A stretch of DNA of 64,000 nucleotides from positions 9,610,001 through 9,674,000 of the forward strand of contig OZ025255.1 of the NCBI GenBank assembly GCA_964019135.1, given 5' to 3'. Source of the DNA: Arenicola marina. Lineage: Eukaryota > Annelida > Polychaeta > Arenicolidae. Made by a program: the position numbers and the translations under genes. Below are positions 48,101 through 56,832 of this stretch, one piece after another (the first letter of the stretch is position 1; each line of letters opens with the position of its first letter). The notes beneath the pieces were generated by a model. The model made no database searches. It had not been told where the DNA came from and worked only from the letters and a program-made list of their open reading frames with translations.

Positions 48101-48999
48101 GGGAAGCACATTGAGAAGGCGCGCAGCTTACCAAACACATATACAGTCGGCCTGTCATTCTCAGTGACATGCACGTTTCTCTTAAAGTGTACGCGGATTG
48201 AATGCACTTTGACATTAGAATTTCACTAAGCTAGGTGTCACTAACACGAAGATATTATATGACAAGACGTCACCGAAGCTTTGTTACACACAGATATATG
48301 CAAAGTAACGGTTATGTGAAGGCTGCCGTTGGCCTAGATCACGCATATAAAATTAATCCAAAGTGAAGATGTAATGGTGGAAAATACTCACTGATATAGG
48401 ACTCCACATCCGGGGCTTTGTGAGCGGTGCAAAAATATGCATCCTCCTGTGGAAACACCGGAAGTCAATAATGTTATACACCAAAAACTAGTATTTAGTG
48501 GGGTATGTCCCCAGTAACAACGTACAACTTACGGAGTTATGCCATCTACTGAAGTATGGCCCCAGTAACAACCTACTACTTACAGGGGTATCCCATCTAG
48601 TGAAGCCTGACCCCAGTAACAACCCACCATTTACAGGGGATGACATCTACTGAAGTATCTATTGAGATATGGCCCCATCAACAACGTGCAAGTTACAGGG
48701 TAATACTATCTTGTGACGTATGGCCCCAGTAACACTTCCACTGGCCGGATGCTCGCAGCCAATGAAGTATGGTGCCAGTAACAGTGACCTACCACTCGCG
48801 GGGTGATCCCTGGCATGGTAATGTCCATGGTGCCCTCACTGACGTCCGCACTGGCGGTGTCCGGGACGTCCGCTCCATCCGCCCCGACACCCAGGGTGTT
48901 CAGACCCATATCCGGTTCATCTTCGTGGGGGTTAGGGTGACAGGCCATCAGCCCCAGAGACCACAACAAGATGGCCACCCTCAGTGACGTCATCGCCAT
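26918..48999 (-). CDS. PAM: peptidylglycine alpha-amidating monooxygenase, bifunctional (21 exons, 1139 aa)
   Basis: Makes C-terminally amidated peptides in secretory granules: the PHM half hydroxylates the glycine alpha-carbon (copper, ascorbate, O2) and the PAL half cleaves off glyoxylate. Coding exons 5' to 3': 48793-48999, 48392-48446, 47943-48030, 45856-45944, 45133-45210, 44437-44488, 43523-43590, 43096-43179, 42505-42578, 42094-42144, 41504-41556, 38895-39928, 35984-36119, 35496-35609, 35096-35168, 34403-34542, 34141-34223, 32764-32961, 30596-30711, 29861-30296 and 26918-27108. Every junction is GT/AG, the phases agree throughout and the sum is 3420 nt. A signal peptide (MAMTSLRVAILLWSLGLMAC) opens the protein. 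Human PAM is about 973 aa; the excess lies mainly in the exon 12 linker. Introns 3, 11, 15 and 18 contain junction-spanning minisatellites. Confidence 0.95.
27980..28253 (-). mobile_element. tRNA-derived SINE with a tail at both ends (PAM intron 20)
   Basis: Minus-strand copy: GGTTGG-type tail and GTATATTCAGGCCGCG at the left, complete body, B-box complement (GGGGCTCGAACCATC) and AGGCTCTCAGTTGGCCAGAG. Instead of the A-box head, the right end is a plus-oriented tail (TATAGCGTCCTGAATAACC, then AACCAACC). The two ends are therefore inverted repeats of each other. Confidence 0.8.
28755..29490. repeat. 33-bp minisatellite in PAM intron 20, about 22 copies
   Basis: Unit ACAACACAATAGGGTATTAC plus AGCCATTGTTAGT. 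The unit is eleven codons, so three frames stay open for over 240 codons on the minus strand; I reject these as coding. It does not touch a splice junction. Confidence 0.95.
29530..29848. repeat. GA-rich polypurine tract next to the PAM exon 20 donor
   Basis: More than 300 bp of almost pure purine on the plus strand (GGGGAGAGG, GGAGGGG units). It ends about 12 bp from the exon 20 donor (intron start 29860, minus strand), so the transcript is C/U-rich immediately after its 5' splice site. Irregular period; possible triplex-forming sequence. Confidence 0.9.
30712..31345 (-). repeat. about 35-bp array abutting the PAM intron 18 acceptor, about 18 copies
   Basis: On the transcript strand the acceptor of exon 19 is TTTGTTGACAG|GG. 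Upstream units each contain TTTGTTGACAG followed by AGCTGTATG and TTTACCTGACC. The acceptor-like TTGACAG is thus repeated through the array, although the exon bases themselves are not. Units vary in length and composition more than in the other arrays, suggesting age. Confidence 0.85.
31346..32763 (-). repeat. 27-bp minisatellite starting exactly at the PAM intron 18 donor, about 52 copies
   Basis: On the transcript strand exon 18 ends TTCTGTCCCAGCAGCA, and the intron begins GTAAGTG. The array unit is GTAAGTGTGTC plus TTCTGTCCCAGCAGCA, so each copy carries the last 16 coding bases and the donor. Variants include CAGCAGTA and CCTAGCAGCA. The 27-bp unit produces a 480-codon shadow frame. Confidence 0.96.
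32962..34140. other. PAM: PAM intron 17, unique sequence
   Basis: AT-rich intron with no array. 33570-33760 looks like an old interspersed element (GGGGCCGTATTCAACATG near the left end) but I could not define its termini. No exon is supported. Confidence 0.5.
34773..35095 (-). repeat. PAM: two extra copies of the 3' part of PAM exon 15 with donor
   Basis: Sequence from CACATCGACAAGAGCGACAA through GCTTTACACCAG|GTTAGT, the last 54 bases of exon 15 plus its donor, recurs at about 34938-34992 and 34773-34828 with one or two changes. The copies are separated by GGAGG-rich spacers and by a shared TGTGCAACATCCA leader absent from exon 15. The copies lack an upstream AG acceptor, so they are probably decoy donors rather than alternative exons. 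Confidence 0.9.
36670..36802. repeat. 66-bp direct duplication in PAM intron 12
   Basis: GATATTAACACAATAGAAAA to the CACCCGCACAACG end occurs twice in tandem, differing by one base. Confidence 0.9.
38177..38281. mobile_element. possible small MITE with 11-bp terminal inverted repeats
   Basis: GCCCGTAAGTT at the left is mirrored by AACTTACGGGC at the right, about 105 bp apart, with partial complementarity continuing inward (GGTCGGGG against CCCCCGCC). No clear target-site duplication. Confidence 0.35.
38895..39928 (-). other. PAM: PAM exon 12: end of PHM plus long low-complexity linker
   Basis: One 1034-nt exon. Its first 60 codons finish PHM (MCNFYMMYYTDAE, FFSCMNDAVPRLTQMLP). The other roughly 280 residues are a disordered linker: a Ser run encoded by a GAG/GGA-type trinucleotide repeat (39627-39667), a Gly run (39441-39480), Arg/Gly/Tyr-rich segments such as GFYGRGRGDD, then Pro/Ala-rich sequence ending LLPQSKS. 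In vertebrates the PHM-PAL linker is partly optional and cleavable. I see no clear KR-type processing site in the part I checked, but RR and RK pairs occur. Confidence 0.85.
39929..41372 (-). repeat. 58/52-bp minisatellite starting exactly at the PAM intron 11 acceptor, about 25 copies
   Basis: On the transcript strand each proximal unit is TTATTACCTGTTACAG (intron end with AG) followed by the first 42 bases of exon 12 (CGCCACCCACAATGACGAG through ACATGATGTA), a period of 58 bp. From about 40740 onwards a 52-bp variant predominates. Every unit therefore holds a copy of the acceptor and of the codon for copper ligand Met307. At least three units (near 39968, 40028 and 40318) read TAG in place of GAG. 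Confidence 0.97.
44155..44414 (-). mobile_element. full-length tRNA-derived SINE with target-site duplication (PAM intron 6)
   Basis: Complement of a tRNA-like head (GAGCGCTCTAACCCACTGAG), a B-box (GGGCGAACCACCGATCC, mutated), a body with CCGGGGGTAACCCCCTA, and a GGTTCG-type tail. It is flanked by AGGTGTCCATTGGT at 44141-44154 and 44415-44428. It lies 22 nt downstream of the exon 6 donor in the gene's sense. Confidence 0.92.
45014..45105 (-). mobile_element. 5'-truncated tRNA-derived SINE (PAM intron 5)
   Basis: Tail complement GGTTGGTTGTATATTCAGG, then GGTCATATCGCGTCAATAGG and GGAGAGTGGAGCCATGTC, stopping at CTCCGG. Only the 3' third of the element remains. Its truncated end is 27 nt from the exon 5 donor. 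Confidence 0.85.
45572..45829 (-). mobile_element. full-length tRNA-derived SINE with target-site duplication (PAM intron 4)
   Basis: Head complement GCGCTCTAGCCCAGTGAGC with CGGGCCGG, B-box complement GGGGCTCGAACCATC, body, and a short GGTTGG tail. The target-site duplication ACGCGTAAGTAGA is at 45559-45571 and 45830-45842. The head sits 26 nt from the exon 4 donor (intron start 45855), sense to PAM. Confidence 0.92.
46190..47942 (-). repeat. 42-bp minisatellite starting exactly at the PAM intron 3 donor, about 42 copies
   Basis: On the transcript strand exon 3 ends with CCTGTGACTTACCC through CTTCCTCATG, and the intron begins GTAAGTGG. Each array unit is GTAAGTG plus a 35-base copy of that exon end (CAGACTACGTCCTCATG). 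The donor TCATG|GTAAGT is repeated throughout. Variants include GCGACTTACC, CACATTACG and CTGATTACG. It fills most of the 2-kb intron. Confidence 0.97.
48035..48120 (-). repeat. 20-bp array next to the PAM intron 2 acceptor, about 4 copies
   Basis: On the transcript strand, CTTCACAATGTGCTTCCCGC units run up to CCCTTCCAG|CTCAG, supplying the pyrimidine tract of the exon 3 acceptor. Exon bases are not included. Confidence 0.85.
48480..48792 (-). repeat. degenerate repeat of about 58 bp filling PAM intron 1 up to the donor
   Basis: On the transcript strand, GTTACTGGCACCATACTTC just after the exon 1 donor (GTG|GTAGGTC) recurs as GTTACTGGGGCCATAC about five times, several preceded by GTAAGT or GTAGGT. 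It appears to be a decayed donor-anchored array. Confidence 0.65.
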
Positions 49000-50285
49000 G
49001 GCCTGGAAGAAGATTCCAGAATATCTACATCGATGTGATCCCACACCAGAATCAATCCGAACGGCGACAATTTGCACCAGGCACAGCTAGTCTACAATAC
49101 TCGATACATGCTTGAAATACGAGACAAACGAAGACTAAACATTTAAACAACGTAGAGGTCTAAAAATAATAGCAGGCACAGACATCGCGGGTCATCGCGG
49201 GGACGACCTGCACCAGACGCCATGGCGCAGCTCAAAGCGAGATCCTCGCCCTGAACAACAGCAATGACTGAGTGGTGAAATCGGCTGTAACATCAGAACT
49301 GACACTGATCTAGTTATCCCTTACAGCAGCGCGTTGTCCCCAAGTAATGAGACATCCCTGTGGCGCACGAGATACCATGCCTCGCCACCCCACCACGTCA
49401 CCCTTCAAAATGCACACCAAGACTTGTCGATACACCCTGGTCATGGACAATGCAACACGCGTAATGTAGATGGCACACAGTAAAATTCAAGTTAGGAAGA
49501 CAAACAGAGAGAGAGGGGCATGGCTGAAAGAGTGACCTGAGGCGTATGATAATCGAATAGATAGATCAGAGTTGCCGCAACAACTGATGTGAATGACAGA
49601 CGCAAGGACCGAGGCAAAACCCCAGCTGGGGGAGTCGTTTAACAATGTGGCGTGTGCATGAAGCAGAAGGTGAACACACAAGAAAGAGAAAGAAAATAGC
49701 AGACCGTCAACGCCCTGCCCCCCCCCCCCCATCTCTCCGTAGGCACACGCCCCTAGAATGCGTAAAATCTGCGTTTGTGTGACGACAAAGGAGACCGTTA
49801 TTAGTAAACCCGTCCGATCTGCCTCACTATGCTATATATTGTATCATAGTTACGTATTGTAGGCCAAAAAACTGGTTTCCATCCATTCACACAGCCCTCA
49901 CAGAGTCTCTACATGTTTTATTAACTGATATTATTGACTAACATACTTCTTTTAGAATTACAAAGGTTAAGCTCATTGCACACTGATATCCTCATCAAAA
50001 ACGATATATCCGGTAAAACAATGTATCAGAAGCCAGACATTATTATCATTAATATTAAGGCCTTTCTATTTTCAGTAAATGGCAAAAATTATTAGACTAT
50101 GGCTAAACAGCTGTCCAAACAGTGAGATGAGAGATCAAAGCCGGCGGCTATCTCGAGCGCTATCTGCTCCCTGCCTCGTGCGATGTCCAGCTGACAGCAC
50201 GGCGTAATCTCCTGTCAGTGTGGGCGTCAGGGGGCGCTTCAGACAATATCCGCTTAGAGGATCTACTGTCAGCAGAGCCTGCTAG
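49000..50285. other. PAM 5' flank
   Basis: Upstream of the PAM start codon. It would hold the 5' UTR and promoter, but I cannot identify a TATA box or a start site. No coding exon seen. Confidence 0.4.
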
Positions 50286-50289
50286 ACCC

Positions 50290-50500
50290 TCCATATTGAC
50301 TATCGCGGGAGAGTTCGAACATCAACAAGTGTCAACTGTCGAATGGAGCGTGTAATAGTGTCAACTGTCGAATGGTGCGCGTGCATCAGTATTAACTGTC
50401 GAATTATCTGGGTGTATATCAGTATTAATTGTCGAAGGAGGTGTATTCACCGGTGTTAACCGTTCAATAATGTGCCTGTATCAGTATTAACTGTCGAAGG
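50290..50500. repeat. degenerate repeat of about 33 bp, 5-6 copies
   Basis: ATCAGTATTAACTGTCGAA and related AGTGTCAACTGTCGAATGG recur at irregular intervals with considerable divergence. Confidence 0.75.
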
Positions 50501-50712
50501 TGACAGAGCACTCCACAAGCCTCAGCGGCCGGCGATAACGTCGGCTACTCGTATAACTTGCGCCGTCTACTTTTTTCATATTAAATATGTTAAAAGGTAA
50601 AAAAAAAACGACAATGTGCTGGCTACTCCAAACAATTTGTCTGTCTACTCTGTAAAGTGTGGAGTACACTGAGGTGTGTGCAACGCGACCAACCACACGC
50701 CAACTTGCTGAG

Positions 50713-50975
50713 GGGCCGGCCCGGTAGCTCAGTGGGTTAAAGCGCTCGCATTGAGTGCTTTGGTCACCTGAGAGCCTAACGGCACGTGGATCGGTGGTTC
50801 GAGCCCCGTTGTGGCTCGAACCAGGTGTGGTCGCAGGAAAAAGATCCCATGTCTTTTTTTCGCATAGAATAGGGGGTTACCCCCCGGGGGACATGGCTCC
50901 ACTCTCCCTTCCTTCTTCCATTGACGCGATATGACCGAAAGTGGTTAAAGCGTCCTGAATATACAACCATCCAAC
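50713..50975 (+). mobile_element. full-length tRNA-derived SINE (reference copy), with target-site duplication
   Basis: A-box head GGTAGCTCAGTGGGTTAAAG, B-box GTGGTTCGAGCCCCG, body with GGGGGTTACC and CGCGATATGACCGAAAGTGG, tail CGTCCTGAATATACAACC and a short CCAACC run. Imperfect target-site duplication CAACTTGCTGAG (50701-50712) / CAACTGGCTGAG (50976-50987). About 263 bp; no coding capacity, needs a LINE partner. Confidence 0.92.
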
Positions 50976-51617
50976 CAACTGGCTGAGTGCCGTGTGTTTT
51001 GAATCTCCTCTGTGTGTGGAGCTGCAGCTAGCGCAGTACGCTCGAGCGGCGAAGTATCATCCCTCATACAAGTGGCTCGCCAAGATGCTACACAACATTA
51101 CATAAAACTCGGTCGTCCAGCCTCTTTCTCTGTCCGCTTGAATGGCCTCAATCTCGTCGTCACGAATGGTAAGTTGTCTTTTCAAATTGAAACGTGGTAG
51201 TTAGCCTACAGTACAAGGTACAGTTGCCATACTGAGCAGATATAGAGCGTGGTTAGTGACGTGGCACACAGGAATCGCCGGGTGTGTCGGTCACCACCGA
51301 GACAAGCTGAACCACACTGTGTTATAGACAGGAATCGTAAACTTTTCGACAGCCTCTTCATCTCACGAGATTAAGGGTAATTTCCCAATTCGTAGTCACA
51401 ACTAACACTCAATAACTTCATAAACAGTGCATGACAAACGCAAGCAAACATTCACTGATAAATATTCACTAATAAATGTAACATTGTAACCAAAATATAT
51501 ATGCACAATGTTGCATACACATTAACAACTTTACAATATTGCGTATCAACTAAGAGCTTGAATACTACAAAACAATCTAAAACGATGCATTACATATTTT
51601 ATCAACGACGCTCACTG

Positions 51618-51710
51618 AAACATAAGCTTACATATATTCCCTCTAACGCAGTGGGATGAAACTGACATAAGCTTACATATATTCCCTCTAACGCAGTGGG
51701 ATGAAACTGA
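51618..51710. repeat. 44-bp direct duplication
   Basis: CATAAGCTTACATATATTCC through GATGAAACTGA occurs twice in tandem without change. Confidence 0.9.
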
Positions 51711-52544
51711 CTTGGGAATAGAGCAGTTTGAAACAAATAAGCTTGTGTTTCATTGACAACATATGTATTGTATTCTGAATGGAATCATGAAAAACGTATT
51801 AAACAAGTGGCAAAACTGGGGCCTGGTCTGTTTATTTCTTGGAACATTGCATATGAGCTATTTGGAAATTCCCCCAAAATAGTACCCGCTCCCTATTATT
51901 TAAGCAAATAACTGGAAATCGTAAAGGGGTACACCCAGTAAACTAATATGAGTTGAAGTGCTTTGGCGTGGCGCCAACTGTTTAAAGTTGCTCTAATAAT
52001 TAGTTCATGGAATCTAGGGAAGGAGGGGTTGCTTTCTACCGGAGACAGGAATAAGGGGAGTGATGGCGGACGGTTAGCTATTCCCTGGGGAAGATAAAAG
52101 GCAGATCCTGCTTGGAGACAAACGTTCACCCTCCATGCTATAAAATTCTCAAGGCAGGTCAAAGCGGCCCAGCGCGGGGGTCATCGAACGACAACCTGAC
52201 GCCGACGCACTCCCATGAGAGGCAACCCCCACCCCACCCACACACACCCCTGCCCGCCCAGTGGCCCCGCTCTGCCTTGGCTGAAACGACCGCGCTGATG
52301 TTGCCAACTTCGCCTCCCCTCTAACAAGGCGATTGAATGCAGCCAATGGCCGCAAGCGGTTGGGAGACGCATACTGCCTTTATTCTCGCAAAGGCCGTCA
52401 GAGCTAGCGTCCGTCAGATGCTCCCGTGCTGACCTTCTCTTGGCGGAGGTCATTCTCCGTCAGCCTATAGGAGCTGCGGGCCACGACCGTGGCGATCCAC
52501 ATCTCTTCATCACCTTAGCCTCGTCCTTTGCTTCCATTTCTGCG

Positions 52545-52915
52545 CCCAGCGAGAATAGCGAAGGAATTTGGACCACCGTGATGACGAAATGGATGTAACC
52601 AAACGAGAATAGCGAAGGAATTTGGACCACTGTGATGACGAAACTGATGTAACCAAGCGAGAATAGCAAAGGAATTTCGACTACCGTGATAACGGAACTG
52701 ATGTAACCAAGCGAGAATAGGGAAAGTATTGAACTGCCGTGATAACGAAACTGGTGTAACGAAGCGAGAATAGGGGAAGTATTGAACTGCCGTGATAACG
52801 AAACGGGTGTAACGAAGCGAGAATAGGGAAAGTATTGAACTGCCGTGATAACGAAACGGGTGTAACGAAGCGAGAATAGGGAAGGAAATGGAATACCGTG
52901 ATAACGAAACTAGCA
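52545..52915. repeat. array of about 53-55 bp, 7 copies
   Basis: Units contain GCGAGAATAG and CGTGATAACGAAAC followed by GTGTAAC. Copies on the left (GGAATTTGGACCACC) and right (AAGTATTGAACTGCC) form two subtypes. Intergenic. Confidence 0.9.
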
Positions 52916-53471
52916 TTGTCTTTGTTAAAAAATAAGTACCTCGATATAGGATTTCCTCCACAAAGATTTGAAATGCGTATTGACGTATAAGCAGCTTTAA
53001 CATGAAGCTAGAGTATTGTAAACATTCAGCGACAGCATGGCGTCATGGTTACCTTTACAAGTTTGGTCCTGTTAGTGACGCGATTCGTAGATAAACCTGG
53101 CGCAGCATCGGCTACAAGCCCATGTCGGTCAGGAGTAGAGGTTGACGTCTTCTCAACTTGTCATCTCCTTAAACAACAAATGAAACAGATAGATATATAC
53201 ACCAGATTCAAGTACTGTCGATAAACCACGATACCTTATGCAAATGGGAACCTCGTTTTCGTGACATTACGACGGGTAGCTTCGGGCTATTCACATTTCA
53301 ATAAACAGCGGCAGTTCTTGTCGTCATGGCTACGATGTTTTTCTAGCCACCGTGACTAAAATGAATTTTGTTTGGGTGGGTAAACAGCAGCTGAGCGCCC
53401 GCCTGCCTGACAAACTACCCACCCAATAATGAAAAAAACTATCCGCCCGTTGGTCGCGCTTCGGTCAGGGC

Positions 53472-56125
53472 GGCCGGAAAGGTCTGGTCTTCAACTGGAC
53501 AACACCAGCAGTGTCAGGACCATCCTTGGTCTTCAACTGGACAACACCAGCAGTGACGGGACCATCCCTGGTCTTCAACTGGACAACACCAGCAGTGACA
53601 CGACCATCCCTGGTCTTCAACTGGACAACACCAGCAGTGACAGGACCATCCCTGGTCTTCAACCGGACAACACCAGCAGTGACAGGACCATCCCTGGTCT
53701 TCAACTGGACAACACCAGCAGTGACAGGACCATCCCTGGTCTTCAACTGGACAACACCAGCAGTGACAGGACCATCCCTGGTCTTCAACTGGACAACATC
53801 AGAAGTGACACGACCATCTCTGGTCTTCAACTGGACAACACCAGCAGTGACAGGACCATCCCTGGTCTTCAACTGGACAACACCAGCAGTGACAAGACCA
53901 TCCCTGGTCTTCAACTGGACAACACCAGCAGTGACACGACCATCTCTGGTCTTCAACTGGACAACACCAGCAGTGACACGACCATCTCTGGTCTTCAACT
54001 GAACAACACCAGCAGTGACAGGACCATCCCTGGTCTTCAACTGGACAACACCAGCAGTGACAGGACCATCTCTGGTCTTCAACTGAACAACACCAGCAGT
54101 AACAGGACCATCTCTGGTCTTCAACTGAACAACACCAGCAGTGACACGACCATCTCTGGTCTTCAACTGGACAACACCAGCAGTGACACGACCATCTCTG
54201 GTCTTCAACTGAACAACACCAGCAGTGACAGGACCATCCCTGGTCTTCAACTGGACAACACCAGCAGTGACAGGACCATCTCTGGTCTTCAACTGAACAA
54301 CACCAGCAGTGACACGACCATCTCTGGTCTTCAACTGGACAACACCAGCAGTGACACGACCATCTCTGGTCTTCAACTGAACAACACCAGCAGTGACAGG
54401 ACCATCCCTGGTCTTCAACTGAACAACACCAGCAGTGACAGGACCATCCCTGGTCTTCAACCGGACAACACCAGCAGTGACAGGACCATCCCTGGTCTTC
54501 AACTGAACACCACCAGCAGTGACAGGACCATCCCTGGTCTTCAACCGGACAACACCAGCAGTGACAGAACCATCCCTGGTCTTCAACTGGACAACACCAG
54601 CAGTGACAGGACCATCCCTGGTCTTCAACCGGACAACACCAGCAGTGACAGGACCATCCCTGGTCTTCAACCGGACAACACCAGCAGTGACACGACCATC
54701 TCTGGTCTTCAACCGGACAACACCAGCAGTGACAGAACCATCCCTGGTCTTCAACTGGACAACACCAGCAGTGACACGACCATCCCTGGTCTTCAACTGG
54801 ACAACACCAGCAGTGACACGACCATCCCTGGTCTTCAACTGGACAACACCAGCAGTGACAGAACCATCCCTGGTCTTCAACTGGACAACACCAGCAGTGA
54901 CACGACCATCCCTGGTCTTCAACTGGACAACACCAGCAGTGACAGGACCATCCCTGGTCTTCAACCGGACAACACCAGCAGTGACAGAACCATCCCTGGT
55001 CTTCAACTGGACAACACCAGCAGTGACACGACCATCCCTGGTCTTCAACTGGACAACACCAGCAGTGACACGACCATCCCTGGTCTTCAACTGGACAACA
55101 CCAGCAGTGACAGAACCATCCCTGGTCTTCAACCGGACAACACCAGCAGTGACACGACCATCCCTGGTCTTCAACTGGACAACACCAGCAGTGTCAGGAC
55201 CATCTCTGGTCTTCAACTGGACAACACCAGCAGTGACACGACCATCCCTGGTCTTCAACTGGACAACACCAGCAGTGACACGACCATCCCAGGTCTTCAA
55301 CTGGACAACACCAGCAGTGACACGACCATCCCTGGTCTTCAACTGGACAACACCAGCAGTGACAGGACCGTCCCTGGTCTTCAACTGGACAACACCAGCA
55401 GTGACACGACCATCCCTGGTCTTCAACCGGACAACACCAGCAGTGACAGGACCATCCCTGGTCTTCAACTGGACAACACCAGCAGTGACAGAACCATCCC
55501 TGGTCTTCAACTGGACAACACCAGCAGTGACAGGACCATCCCTGGTCTTCAACTGGACAACACCAGCAGTGACACGACCATCCCTGGTCTTCAACTGGAC
55601 AACACCAGCAGTGACACGACCATCCCTGGTCTTCAACTGGACAACACCAGCAGTGACAGGACCATCCCTGGTCTTCAACTGGACAACACCAGCAGTGACA
55701 GAACCATCCCTGGTCTTCAACTGGACAACACCAGCAGTGACAGGACCATCCCTGGTCTTCAACTGGACAACACCAGCAGTGACAGGACCATCCCTGGTCT
55801 TCAACTGGACAACACCAGCAGTGACAGGACCATCCCTGGTCTTCAACTGGACAACACCAGCAGTGACAGGACCATCCCTGGTCTTCAACTGGACAACACC
55901 AGCAGTGACAGGACCATCCCTGGTCTTCAACTGGACAACACCAGCAGTGACAGGACCATCCCTGGTCTTCAACTGGACAACACCAGCAGTGACAGGACCA
56001 TCCCTGGTCTTCAACTGGACAACACCAGCAGTGACAGAACCATCCCTGGTCTTCAACTGGACAACACCAGCAGTGACAGGACCATCCCTGGTCTTCAACC
56101 GAACAACACCAGCAGTGACAGGACC
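53472..56125. repeat. 42-bp minisatellite, about 63 copies, open in several frames on both strands
   Basis: Unit GGTCTTCAACTGGACAACAC plus CAGCAGTGACAGGACCATCCCT. The unit is 14 codons with no stop in at least four of six frames, giving plus-strand 952- and 546-codon and minus-strand 891- and 327-codon ORFs. Copies differ at a handful of sites (ACAGGACC/ACACGACC, CTGGAC/CCGGAC, ATCCCT/ATCTCT) in mosaic order. I see no exon or splice structure at either edge and no reason to prefer one frame, so I annotate it as a satellite, not a gene. Confidence 0.93.
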
Positions 56126-56689
56126 ATACGGCGCAGGCACTTACTATATTATGCAATAAATGTTGCAACTCGACCAATAGAAGACAGTATTCTTTTCTCT
56201 AGTAAACCCAGTAGTTGCTCACGTTGTCCTTTGCAAGTCATCCAGCCTCAGCTCAGGAACCAGACGCCCCACAACTTAACAGCTTAACGATCTTTACAAA
56301 CTAATGCAAAATCTCTTAGTCCGATCCTTCCGCGTTGACTAGTCTTCAGACAGATCGATTCACCCCTCCTTTTGACTGCACGTCTCTCCACCCCGTTCCT
56401 CCCCCCCCCCCCCCCCCCGCCGGCCTCTCTGTGACATCTGGCCACCGAGCCATATGGGGCATATTGGGCACATATAAAGGAAGTAGACAGGGATCAGATG
56501 TCCCCAACCATATGACCAGACAGCCGACACGAAGCCACTGGGTGAGGAAATTTATCACGGAAAAATAACAGTTCCAAGTACAACCAGGCTAGGCGTGGAC
56601 ACACGAAGTCAAATATGTCCGGGTCGATACGAACTGTGTAAATGAAATTAATTGGTATTTTTGGCCGCTTTCATGCACAATAGGATTAT

Positions 56690-56832
56690 ATTGCGCCAAT
56701 TAAGGGTCCTCCTGGGACGATGAAGGATGGATGGATGCGCCAGATTAGCGGCCGGGGGGGCCCGGATTCCAACCCAGGACCTATATTGATCTGCGGTTTA
56801 GTGCGCTAACCAATACACCCGGAGAGGACGAA
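56690..56832 (-). mobile_element. second tRNA-like SINE-type element
   Basis: Complement reads CCGGGTGTATTGGTTAGCGC (A-box-like) and, 40 bp on, CCTGGGTTGGAATCCGGGC (B-box-like, one change from GGTTCGAATCC). It differs from the main SINE family. The left end has a GATGGATGGATG run that could be the tail. Confidence 0.6.

Larger units (their letters stand above)
41504..48446 (-). other. PAM: PHM catalytic region of PAM (exons 2-11, completed by exon 12)
   Basis: All five copper-binding residues known from rat PHM have counterparts. His100-His101 in TAHHMLLF and His166 in VLQIHY serve Cu-H. His236 and His238 in FRVHAHSLG and Met307 in HNDEMCNFY (first codons of exon 12) serve Cu-M. Conserved cysteines occur in YFCTAH, LLFAC, RCGAIC and KISCKY. 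Exon 4 has ILFAWAKNAPPTSMPK, nearly the rat sequence. Several exons are tiny (51-89 nt), and intron positions were set by phase. Residue numbers are from my assembled translation. Confidence 0.92.

Noticed and set aside
50713..50800. Functional tRNA gene
   Set aside because: A- and B-box motifs are present but the sequence continues into a conserved SINE body and tail, is flanked by a target-site duplication and has several dispersed copies; no clover-leaf acceptor stem closes.
53429..56287. 952-codon ORF as a structural repeat protein
   Set aside because: The opposite strand is equally open, there is no signal peptide or non-repeat domain, and the N- and C-terminal extensions are short and featureless.
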